In this document: positions 25,253 through 32,373 of the stretch, piece after piece
Layout: each line of letters begins with the position of its first letter
Numbering within the stretch: position 1 is the stretch's first letter
NCBI GenBank assembly: GCA_900314195.1
Contig: OMUH01000112.1
Span: 1-41,177 of the forward strand
Source of the DNA: an uncultured Prevotella sp.
Lineage (GTDB): Bacteria; Bacteroidota; Bacteroidia; Bacteroidales; Bacteroidaceae
Reading direction: 5' to 3'
Length of the DNA stretch: 41,177 bases
Made by a program: the position numbers and the translations under genes
Notes under the pieces: model-generated
What the model saw: only the letters and a program-made list of their open reading frames with translations
Database searches by the model: none
Told to the model about the DNA's origin: nothing

Positions 25253-26266
25253 TTATTTATCATCGCCTCTGCGCAAGATAATCTTGTTAAAGAAATAATT
25301 GAATGCCAGCAGATTCAGATAAAATCCGTGCATGTTTATTCTATAGAAGAATGTTTCCCACTTATAGCGCGAATACATCCTGTAGCTGTCCCTGTCATTT
25401 AAGTGAGAAGTGTTCAGAGGTGCTCCCTTCCATGGCGTCATCGACAGGCATCCGGCATATATCCCTCTGTATTTATCCCAGAGTTTTCCCTTAATCTTAA
25501 AAGCGTTCCACGGTTTAAAATAATTAAAGAAATGCACGATATATGGATTGTGCTCCAAGACATAGCGGTCGCTGTCATTCTCGAAATGTGAGTCAGGATA
25601 GAAAACCGGATAAAATCTGTTCCACACAGGAGAGAGTCTGAACCAATGTCCTTTAAAAGCATAATTCAGAACGTCCTGGTCATGATAATAAACCGTACGT
25701 TCACGCTTTGCCAGTTCTATGAGCATAGGTTCAACGTTATTCTCCCGCCAGTATTTCAGATTAACAAGCATCATTCCCGAACAGAAATAGGGCTGCTTGT
25801 ACGGCAGCCGGAGCTGAAGCCGGTGGCCTTCGTGCATTGTTGACATGTCACGGGTGGCGGCAAGCGCATAGCCGGCAATATCTAACTTCAACAGCGGGGT
25901 TATGTCGCGTAGCACCAATATGTCAGAATCAAGATACAGCACCTTGTCGATGTCTTCAGGCAGAGCTGAGCTGAGCAGCAGACGATAATAGGCTGCCTTG
26001 CTCAGCGGACGTTTCTGCCTGAACTTTACGCCGTCAAGCAAGCTCTCGTCTATGACATGTATTTGTAAGTTTATGCGGTTTTGAGCAGCAAACTGCTCAC
26101 ACTTTCTGCGATTGTCACCGGTCAGTGTTTCACCTATAACAAGATGATAGCAGATATCTGTGTGCGGATTGCTGCGCTTTACAGATAACATGGTAACTGC
26201 ACAGTGCCTTATGTAATTGTTGTCTGCGCACAGACATATATGAAATATATTCTTGTTTTCCGGCAT
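25253..26266 (-). CDS. GT8-family glycosyltransferase, first gene of glycan operon
   Basis: A 337-residue retaining GT-A enzyme. Key blocks: IFHICLCADNNYIRHCAVTM, KAAYYRLLLSSALPEDIDKVLYLDSDILVLRDI (DSD metal site), FCSGMMLVNLKYWR, DQDVLNYAF and HFFNYFKPW. It transfers a hexose, often Gal or Glc, from a nucleotide sugar to the growing lipid-linked glycan. It is the promoter-proximal gene of the eleven-gene operon, about 190 bases downstream of the predicted start. A paralogue follows two genes later. Confidence 0.9.
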   Translation of the reverse strand: MPENKNIFHICLCADNNYIRHCAVTMLSVKRSNPHTDICYHLVIGETLTGDNRRKCEQFAAQNRINLQIHVIDESLLDGVKFRQKRPLSKAAYYRLLLSSALPEDIDKVLYLDSDILVLRDITPLLKLDIAGYALAATRDMSTMHEGHRLQLRLPYKQPYFCSGMMLVNLKYWRENNVEPMLIELAKRERTVYYHDQDVLNYAFKGHWFRLSPVWNRFYPVFYPDSHFENDSDRYVLEHNPYIVHFFNYFKPWNAFKIKGKLWDKYRGIYAGCLSMTPWKGAPLNTSHLNDRDSYRMYSRYKWETFFYRINMHGFYLNLLAFNYFFNKIILRRGDDK

Positions 26267-26465
26267 GTTTGCTTATATTTGCCTCTTCAATGTTTCTCGT
26301 TGTTTCCGGCTGATGCGCTGTTCTGACAAGCGCATACCCCGGGGTCATCACATTCTGAGAATATGACGTACGAATCTGCTAAATGAAAAACACATACTCA
26401 AGCTTTCTGATATCCAGGATACTGTATGTATGTTATATATAAAACGCAATTAAAGAATTATTTTG

Positions 26466-26497
26466 CAAAAATAGACAATATTATCTGAAATGCCAAA
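26466..26497 (-). promoter_or_regulatory. Promoter of the glycan operon
   Basis: On the minus strand: TTTG at 26497-26494, a 20-base spacer, then TATTTTTG at 26473-26466. Both elements match the Bacteroidetes consensus exactly. Transcription should begin near 26459, giving a leader of about 193 bases before the first ATG. Confidence 0.6.
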
Positions 26498-26648
26498 TAA
26501 AGTAAATCGTAAGAATTAAACCGGGCACACATAAGATTACGCTGCCGCATAAAATCGTCATGCCGATAAATCTATAAAATATAGAACTCCAGAGATGATA
26601 AAATTAACAGGAAACATGGCGGCAAAAACGTGGAAGCAGCACTTTGCG

Positions 26649-26719
26649 GCAGTATTCTTACAGGAATACTGCATTATTCTCGCAATGATACTGTAGTATT
26701 TCTATAGGAATACTGTAGT
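26649..26719. terminator. Palindromic element B, PBP1A 3' end
   Basis: Two palindromes. GCAGTATTC (26649-26657) pairs with GAATACTGC (26664-26672). AGTATTTCTATAGGAATACT (26695-26714) is a 20-base palindrome with one wobble, flanked on both sides by TACTGTAGT. The block begins 17 bases beyond the PBP1A stop and resembles element A at 4954-5026, with the two parts in swapped order. The 3' position suggests termination or message stabilisation, but there is no clear T-tract. Confidence 0.6.
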
Positions 26720-26735
26720 GACAAGTGCCTGTAGC

Positions 26736-29048
26736 CTATTCATACACTTCGTCTATGGAGGCTTCGTCAGTCTCAGAATCTTCTTTCATGCACGGATTGA
26801 ACTCGGCAGGTATATCGAATTTTGAATTCTGACTGTATCCAAGACGTGTGTCGGCATAGACTTTCTTCATAAAGATAGCCCATATCGGCAAAGCCACCGT
26901 AGCACCCTGCCCCATGCGCATACTGTCAAAATGAATGTCACGGTCTTCGCCGCCTACCCAGCAGCCGCAAACCAAATCAGGCGTGAACCCTATAAACCAT
27001 CCGTCGGAGTTGTTGTTTGTTGTGCCGGTCTTGGCACCTATCTGGCCCGTGAAATGATATTTATAGCGCAGCCTGCCGGCAGTGCCGCCGTCAACGACGC
27101 CCTGAAGCAATACGAGCATTTTGTTTGCGCAGTCGGCAGACAGCACCTCATTCATTCTTGGCTGGAATTCAGCCACCACATTGCCCTCATTGTCTTCTAT
27201 GCGGGTGACAAACATCGGAGCGCAGCGGATGCCGTGATTGGCAAATGCAGAATAAGCGCTCACCATCTCGGCCACACTGACCTCGCATGGACCAAGACAA
27301 AGCGACATCGACGGATATATGTTCGGATTGCAGATGCCGAATTCATGCAGCAGCTGGACAAACTGGCCTGGATTAAGCTTTGACATCAGATAAGCAGATA
27401 TCCAGTTGTTCGACTGTTGCAGTCCCCATTTCAAGGTTACCATCTCGCCGTAGCGGCTGTGGCTGGCATTGCGCGGTGTCCACGGCTTGCCGCCGACCAT
27501 GTATGTCTGCTGTGCGTTCAGTGCCTTGTCGCATGGTGAGAAACCGTTTTCCATAGCCAGAGCATACAGGAAAGGTTTTATGGTTGAGCCGACCTGCCTT
27601 CTGCCACCGGTTACCATGTCATACATGAAATGCGTGAAGTCAAGTCCGCCTACGTATGCCTTAACAGCGCCGGTCTTGGGATCCATGCTCATGAAACCGG
27701 TACGAAGGAAACTCTTATAATAGCGTATTGAATCTATAGGTGACATCACTGTATCAATGTCACCGTGATATGAGAACACGGTCATGTCAACAGGCGTGTG
27801 GAAAGCACGTCTTATCTCCTCAAAACTGTATCCTGCGGCTTTCATTACGCGGTAGCGTTCGCTCTGGCTGACTGAGCGCTCCATAATCTGGTTAACCTGC
27901 GCCGCTGTGAGCTTGCCCGAGAAAGGCGCATTGCTTTTCTGAGAGTTTTCTTTGTTGAAAGCAGGCTGAAGCCAGCGGGCCACATGCTGGAACGTTGCTT
28001 GCTCAGCATATAACTGCATGTGTGAGTCTACTGTTGTGAAAACCTTAAGACCGTCAGTATAGATATCGTAGTGAGAACCGTCGTTCTTCGTATTCTTGTT
28101 GCACCAGCCGTAAAGGGGATCGGTGACCCACGCTATGGAGTCGTAGACATATTGTTCTTTGTCCCATGATGGATAGTCACTCCGCTCAGGACATTTCGCC
28201 GTCATGTATTGACGGAGGAAATCCCTGAAATATGCGGCTGTTCCGTCTTTGTGGTCCACTCTGTGGAAATTAAGGTCAAGCGGTGTTGATGCCGCCTGGT
28301 CATATTCTGAAGCTGACAGATAGCCGTTCTTGCGCATCTGAGCCAGCACCACATTACGGCGGTCACGGCACCGGTCAGGATGCCTCACCGGATTGAACAA
28401 TGACGGGTTCTTGCACATTCCCACAAGCGTTGCCGCCTCCGTAACAGTTAAATTCTTTGGCTCTTTCCCGAAATATGTGTTAGCGGCAGTTTTTATGCCA
28501 ACAGCGTTGTTCAGGAAGTCAAAATAATTTAAATACAGGGCTATTATCTCGTCCTTTGTATAATTGCGCTCAAGCTTAACGGCTATTACCCATTCTATTG
28601 GTTTCTGCATAAGGCGCTCAACTGTTGAGCCTGCCTTGACAGAATACAGCTGCTTGGCTAGTTGCTGTGTAATTGTAGAACCGCCGCCGGCACTGGTCCG
28701 CCCTAACAGTCCGCGTTTGACAATTGCACGCATCAATGCGCGGAAGTCTATGCCGCTGTGCTCGTAGAAACGCTCATCCTCTGTGGCTACAAGCGCATGG
28801 ACAACATGCGGCGAAATCTTGCTGTATGGCACAGCTATTCTGTTCTCGCGTTCCATGTTCCACGTGCCGAGCACCTTGCCGTCGCTGCTGTATATCTGCG
28901 TAGCAAAGCGGCTTATAGGATTCTGAAGGTCGTCAATGGCCGGCATATAGCCGATCCAGCCTTTCCAGATTGCCGTAAACATGGCTGTTGATATTATGAC
29001 AACTGCCACAAGCATAGCCCAAAGAACATGAATGAATGTTTTTCTCAT
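26736..29048 (-). CDS. mrcA: Penicillin-binding protein 1A (bifunctional)
   Basis: Class A penicillin-binding protein of 770 residues that polymerises glycan strands and crosslinks peptides of peptidoglycan, anchored in the inner membrane by helix 8-28. Glycosyltransferase domain (GT51, about 50-230): catalytic Glu90 in TEDERFYEH, then GGGSTITQQLAKQL. Transpeptidase domain (about 420-740): catalytic Ser488 and Lys491 in GSTIKPF, Ser546-Asn548 (SNN) and KTGTTNNN (Lys673). All active-site motifs are intact. The C-terminus is acidic (KEDSETDEASIDEVYE). Single-gene unit with its own promoter. The symbol follows the E. coli name; pbp1a is also used. Confidence 0.94.
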   Translation of the reverse strand: MRKTFIHVLWAMLVAVVIISTAMFTAIWKGWIGYMPAIDDLQNPISRFATQIYSSDGKVLGTWNMERENRIAVPYSKISPHVVHALVATEDERFYEHSGIDFRALMRAIVKRGLLGRTSAGGGSTITQQLAKQLYSVKAGSTVERLMQKPIEWVIAVKLERNYTKDEIIALYLNYFDFLNNAVGIKTAANTYFGKEPKNLTVTEAATLVGMCKNPSLFNPVRHPDRCRDRRNVVLAQMRKNGYLSASEYDQAASTPLDLNFHRVDHKDGTAAYFRDFLRQYMTAKCPERSDYPSWDKEQYVYDSIAWVTDPLYGWCNKNTKNDGSHYDIYTDGLKVFTTVDSHMQLYAEQATFQHVARWLQPAFNKENSQKSNAPFSGKLTAAQVNQIMERSVSQSERYRVMKAAGYSFEEIRRAFHTPVDMTVFSYHGDIDTVMSPIDSIRYYKSFLRTGFMSMDPKTGAVKAYVGGLDFTHFMYDMVTGGRRQVGSTIKPFLYALAMENGFSPCDKALNAQQTYMVGGKPWTPRNASHSRYGEMVTLKWGLQQSNNWISAYLMSKLNPGQFVQLLHEFGICNPNIYPSMSLCLGPCEVSVAEMVSAYSAFANHGIRCAPMFVTRIEDNEGNVVAEFQPRMNEVLSADCANKMLVLLQGVVDGGTAGRLRYKYHFTGQIGAKTGTTNNNSDGWFIGFTPDLVCGCWVGGEDRDIHFDSMRMGQGATVALPIWAIFMKKVYADTRLGYSQNSKFDIPAEFNPCMKEDSETDEASIDEVYE

Positions 29049-29076
29049 TACAGAAATAACCTATTATTTGTGGCTG

Positions 29077-29084
29077 CAAAGTTA
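29077..29084 (-). promoter_or_regulatory. -7 element of PBP1A
   Basis: The minus strand reads TAACTTTG, an exact TAnnTTTG match, 28 bases upstream of the PBP1A ATG. A -33 element at normal spacing is not evident. Confidence 0.4.
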
Positions 29085-29128
29085 ATGTATTTTCGGCTAT
29101 TTATGCATCAATAATAAAATAAAATGCG

Positions 29129-29136
29129 TAACTTTG
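29129..29136 (+). promoter_or_regulatory. -7 element of pyrB
   Basis: TAACTTTG, an exact TAnnTTTG match, 33 bases upstream of the pyrB ATG at 29170. It overlaps the in-frame TTG at 29134, so that upstream TTG cannot be the start codon if this promoter is used. The -33 partner is not clear. Confidence 0.5.
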
Positions 29137-29169
29137 AAGCCCGTAAAGCAACTTATCAAATACATTCAG

Positions 29170-30126
29170 ATGGAAAAACATAATTTTGTTACTATCGGTG
29201 ATTTGTCTAAGGAGAAGATTATGTATCTTCTTGAAATGGCAAAAGAGTTTGAAAAACACCCTAACCGGCAAATACTTAAAGGGAAAGTGGTGGCTACTCT
29301 TTTTTTCGAACCGTCAACACGCACACAGCTTAGTTTTCAGACGGCTGCCAACAGACTAGGCGCCAGGGTTATCGGGTTCAGCGATGCCAGCACGTCGAGC
29401 ACGACAAAGGGCGAGACTCTGAAAGACACGATACTGATGGTAAGCAACTATGCTGACATTATTGCAATGAGGCATTATATTGAAGGAGCCGCACAATATG
29501 CTTCTGAGGTGTCGCCGGTTCCTATTGTCAATGCCGGTGACGGAGCACACATGCACCCTTCACAATGCCTTCTTGACCTTTATTCCATTTACAAGACACA
29601 GGGCACGCTTGACAACTTGAATATCTATCTCGTTGGCGACCTGAGATACGGGCGGACGGTTCATTCTCTTGTAACTGCCATGCGGCATTTTAATCCTACT
29701 TTCCACTTTGTGGCTCCGAAAGAACTGTCAATGCCGCAGGAATACAAGCTCTATTGCAAAAACCACGGCATTAAATATCAGGAGCATACAGCTTTTAATG
29801 ACAAAGTGATTGCGGATGCTGACATTCTCTATATGACGCGTGTGCAGAAGGAGCGCTTCAGCGACCTTATGGAATATGAACGCGTTAAAAATGTTTATCG
29901 GCTGACGAATGATATGCTGTCGCAGGCTAAAGACAATATGAAAATAATGCATCCGCTGCCAAGGGTTAACGAAATCGCATACGATGTAGATGACAATCCG
30001 CACGCATATTACATTCAGCAGGCTAGGAATGGTCTTTATGCACGTGAGGCAATATTTTGCTACTGCCTGGGCATCAGCCTTGATGATGTTAAAAACGATG
30101 ACACTATAATTAATTCAAAATTCTGA
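29170..30126 (+). CDS. pyrB: Aspartate carbamoyltransferase catalytic subunit
   Basis: Catalyses carbamoyl phosphate plus aspartate to carbamoyl-aspartate, the committed step of pyrimidine synthesis, in the cytosol. At 318 residues it has the usual length. Carbamoyl-phosphate site [13 protein letters not shown] (Ser49-Thr52), the HP-containing loop [11 protein letters not shown] and HPLPRVNEI (261-269) are all intact. I start it at the ATG at 29170; a TTG 12 codons upstream lies inside the predicted -7 box. The regulatory chain gene pyrI follows 69 bases downstream, so the enzyme should be the E. coli-like c6r6 allosteric complex. Confidence 0.95.
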   Translation: MEKHNFVTIGDLSKEKIMYLLEMAKEFEKHPNRQILKGKVVATLFFEPSTRTQLSFQTAANRLGARVIGFSDASTSSTTKGETLKDTILMVSNYADIIAMRHYIEGAAQYASEVSPVPIVNAGDGAHMHPSQCLLDLYSIYKTQGTLDNLNIYLVGDLRYGRTVHSLVTAMRHFNPTFHFVAPKELSMPQEYKLYCKNHGIKYQEHTAFNDKVIADADILYMTRVQKERFSDLMEYERVKNVYRLTNDMLSQAKDNMKIMHPLPRVNEIAYDVDDNPHAYYIQQARNGLYAREAIFCYCLGISLDDVKNDDTIINSKF

Positions 30127-30195
30127 TTAAATTTTTGCGGCTGTTTAACTCAAGACGCAAATGATAATAATGCAGTTAGAAAGGGATAAAGAGAA

Positions 30196-30657
30196 ATGGG
30201 AAATAAGGAACTTTTAGTGTCGGCAATTGAAAACGGCACAGTAATAGATCATATACCTACTGACAAGACCTTTGCTGTTGTAAGGCTGTTAGGCCTGCAG
30301 GATATGTCGGAACCGGTTACTATCGGCTACAACCTGCCATCAAAGAAAGTGGGCAGAAAGGGCATAATTAAAATTTCAAATCGTTTCTTCTCTGACGATG
30401 AGGTGAACAGACTCAGTGTTGTAGCTCCTAAAATAGTCTTGAATATCATCCGGAATTATGAAGTAGTCGAGAAGAAAACTGTTGAGACACCGGATGAATT
30501 GCGCGGTATCGTTAAATGCAACAATCCGAAATGCATAACTAACAATGAGCCGATGAAGACCGTATTCAGTGTCATTGACAAGGCTCATGGAATTATTAAA
30601 TGCCACTATTGTGACAAGGAACAGGAGATGGGCAAGGCTGAGCTCTGCGATAAGTAA
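30196..30657 (+). CDS. pyrI: Aspartate carbamoyltransferase regulatory subunit
   Basis: A 153-residue regulatory chain that binds ATP/CTP and gives allosteric control to PyrB. The N-terminal nucleotide-binding domain reads [21 protein letters not shown]. The C-terminal zinc domain has the four ligands Cys108, Cys113, Cys136 and Cys139 in the Cx4C...Cx2C pattern (CNNPKC and CHYC). Intact and of normal length. It directly follows pyrB in the same operon. Confidence 0.95.
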   Translation: MGNKELLVSAIENGTVIDHIPTDKTFAVVRLLGLQDMSEPVTIGYNLPSKKVGRKGIIKISNRFFSDDEVNRLSVVAPKIVLNIIRNYEVVEKKTVETPDELRGIVKCNNPKCITNNEPMKTVFSVIDKAHGIIKCHYCDKEQEMGKAELCDK

Positions 30658-30700
30658 TTGTGTTTTATAAAGTCAGAATTATATATCTGCAAGATTTAGA

Positions 30701-30737
30701 AAGTATCGCATCCCGGTTCAAACTGGAATGCGGTACT
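30701..30737 (+). terminator. Hairpin after pyrI
   Basis: An imperfect but long stem. AAGTATCGCAT (30701-30711) pairs with ATGCGGTACTT (30727-30737) with one wobble, and an inner CCGGTT/AACTGG helix has a wobble. CTTC follows. It lies 43 bases after the pyrI stop, so it probably ends or reduces pyrBI transcription before the next gene. Confidence 0.55.
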
Positions 30738-30800
30738 TCTTCAAAAAATTATAATTTTAAGACGCATATTCAATACGATATGTATTAACTAAAAGTATAT

Positions 30801-31685
30801 ATGGCAGCAACTTCATCTGCCCCGAAGAAATATTATTGGGGCAAATCAATTGTATCTTTTCTCGTAGTGCTGTTCACCATGCCGCTTGGCCATGCGCTTA
30901 TGATGCTTATGGGCAAGTTTATGAATCCTGTGGCAGTTCATTACGCCGGTTTCTTCATGGGGCTCGCCGGCTTTCTGATTGTGGTCTGGGGCGTATTTGT
31001 AAAGGGTGACACTAAGCAAACGCTTTTCGGACTCTTAGGCGGACTGCTTTTCTGGACCGGATGGGTTGAGTTTCTTTTCCAGTATTATGCTCACCGGTAT
31101 GGAGCACAACCGGAAATAACCCCTGAAGGGCATGTCACGCAGCCGGAATATCTGCTTATGCCAATGACGTTCGGCTTGTGGATGATGGTAATGACATTGT
31201 ATCTATTCTGCACTAAAACAGGATGCTGCTTTATTAAATGGTGCCAGCACAATATCTTCAGAAACCACGAGAGAGAAATTGTTGCACGCCCTATGACAAG
31301 ACACACGTCTATAGTCACTTTCATGGAACTGAATGTCATGATGTGGACCACATATATCGTCCTGATGTTCTGCTATGATCCACGGTTTATAGGCGACCAA
31401 TCACCAATTGTAGCTTTAATTGCATTCGGATGCTTCGTAGGTTCCATATTTATGTTCAAAAAAGAATTGAGACTGCCTTCATGGGGAGCAAACATTCGCA
31501 TGGCCATTGCTACGGTTATCATTTTCTGGTGTCCGGTAGAAATTATGGCACGGTTGCAGTTCTTTACTGAGATATGGGTTCAGCCGGAAAAATATGTGCC
31601 GCAAATGGTGACCATCCTTATTGCATTTGTTGTATTGCTGATTTATTTGATTGCAGCTTCTCGGAAAAAAAATGAAAAAGCATAA
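30801..31685 (+). CDS. Unknown 8-helix membrane protein
   Basis: A 294-residue integral membrane protein with about eight hydrophobic segments. The first is SIVSFLVVLFTMPLGHALMM and the last is VTILIAFVVLLIYLIAA, followed by a basic tail RKKNEKA. Between helices 3 and 4 is a hydrophilic loop HRYGAQPEITPEGHVTQPEY with conserved-looking His residues. Helix 4 is followed by a cysteine-rich stretch (CTKTGCCFIKWCQHNIF). I do not recognise a family and see no catalytic motif. It lies behind the pyrI terminator and before a strong terminator, so it is probably its own unit. Confidence 0.7.
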   Translation: MAATSSAPKKYYWGKSIVSFLVVLFTMPLGHALMMLMGKFMNPVAVHYAGFFMGLAGFLIVVWGVFVKGDTKQTLFGLLGGLLFWTGWVEFLFQYYAHRYGAQPEITPEGHVTQPEYLLMPMTFGLWMMVMTLYLFCTKTGCCFIKWCQHNIFRNHEREIVARPMTRHTSIVTFMELNVMMWTTYIVLMFCYDPRFIGDQSPIVALIAFGCFVGSIFMFKKELRLPSWGANIRMAIATVIIFWCPVEIMARLQFFTEIWVQPEKYVPQMVTILIAFVVLLIYLIAASRKKNEKA

Positions 31686-31766
31686 TTATTATTGAGGCAG
31701 GTCTTTTCTTTCTCTGATTTTAATACTTCCGGTCAGAACGGCTAATGAGTGGTCACATACAAAAGG

Positions 31767-31812
31767 AATGCGGAAAGGACATAACAACAAGTAGTTATGG
31801 CCTTTCCGCATT
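31767..31812. terminator. Bidirectional terminator between convergent genes
   Basis: AATGCGGAAAGG (31767-31778) pairs perfectly with CCTTTCCGCATT (31801-31812). An inner CATAAC/GTTATG helix extends the stem after a mismatch. It sits between the 8-helix protein gene (plus) and the PqqD-like gene (minus). Confidence 0.8.
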
Positions 31813-31850
31813 ATTCAAATTATTCTCTAATTCCGAAAATTAATCTGTTT

Positions 31851-32123
31851 TCACTTTGTAATTATTCCGGCTTTAAGCCATTGTCCTGATAATTTTTCCG
31901 AATCAGCAAGTGCTGTAGCTTCATCTACATCATAGTCTTTTACCAGCAAGTCTGCAAGATCTTTAACTGTGAAATCCTGCTTGTTTTGTATGGCACGCCA
32001 CAGATAAGCTGAAGTCTCATTCATGCTTATGATATTATTGAAGTCTATGTTCTCAACGCCCTCGGCAACCAAAATTGTTGTGCCGCATATATCACGAAGA
32101 TTAAATCCGCTCTTTGCTTTCAT
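31851..32123 (-). CDS. PqqD-like peptide-chaperone protein (orphan)
   Basis: A 90-residue protein when started at the ATG at 32123. A TTG ten codons upstream would add a Lys/Asn-rich stretch and is less likely. It matches the PqqD fold (RiPP recognition element): ILVAEGVENIDFNNIISMNETSAYLWRAI, then FTVKDLADLLVKDYDVDEATA, and the final helix ALADSEKLSGQWLKAGII. The pattern LNET/xYLW is the family hallmark. PqqD-like proteins deliver precursor peptides to radical-SAM or other modifying enzymes. No radical-SAM gene or precursor-like small gene lies next to it. It is 250 bases downstream of the DPP IV gene on the same strand. A TAAATTTG box (32242-32235, minus) could be its own -7 element. Function open. 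Confidence 0.75.
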   Translation of the reverse strand: MKAKSGFNLRDICGTTILVAEGVENIDFNNIISMNETSAYLWRAIQNKQDFTVKDLADLLVKDYDVDEATALADSEKLSGQWLKAGIITK

Positions 32124-32373
32124 ATCTTGCTTATTATTTTTTTTAATTTGCAACGTATTTTTATATTTGCATTTGCTTTATGTAATTATTATCCGAATAT
32201 TTTTATGACAACATTCTCAAGTGTTTATTTTCAACAAATTTACCAAATTCAACGATTCTTAATCCGACAAAGCCGGGTAATTTGTTTAAGGAACAAACAT
32301 GTATTGAAGGAAAATCAGAATTCACTGAATAGATAATGCTTTATATTCATAAAATGAATTACATCAATAAAAA

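Larger units (their letters stand above)
26267..26735. other. 469-bp region between PBP1A and the glycan operon
   Basis: No gene seen. From right to left it holds the palindromic element B at the PBP1A 3' end, the glycan-operon promoter, and a leader of about 190 bases. The leader contains a 7-base-pair hairpin, ATGCGCT (26313-26319) with AGCGCAT (26329-26335), and the palindrome ACCCCGGGGT at 26336-26345. I see no NusG-like (UpxY) gene and no pair of inverted repeats flanking the promoter, so the invertible-promoter control of Bacteroides capsule loci is not apparent. Confidence 0.65.

Noticed and set aside
26267-26735. Invertible capsule promoter
   Set aside because: No matching inverted repeats flank the promoter, and no invertase or UpxY-like gene is nearby.
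26931-27383. 150-codon open frame antisense to PBP1A
   Set aside because: It lies opposite the transpeptidase domain, whose motifs are intact. No independent support.
29134-29169. TTG-initiated extension of pyrB
   Set aside because: The TTG is part of the predicted -7 promoter box, and catalytic subunits normally begin close to the ATG at 29170.
30711-30734. tRNA-like T-arm sequence (GGTTCAAACT)
   Set aside because: There is no anticodon arm, acceptor stem or D-arm around it. The bases belong to the hairpin after pyrI.
32127-32336. Possible small plus-strand genes in the DPP IV-PqqD gap
   Set aside because: The frames are short, rich in Phe/Ile/Leu as expected from AT-rich DNA, and lack a promoter at proper spacing. 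A TATATTTG box is present, but its only TTTG partner is 12 bases away.
32124-32373. RiPP precursor gene for the PqqD-like protein
   Set aside because: On the minus strand only very short peptides (up to about 11 residues) start in this gap. None has a leader/core appearance.
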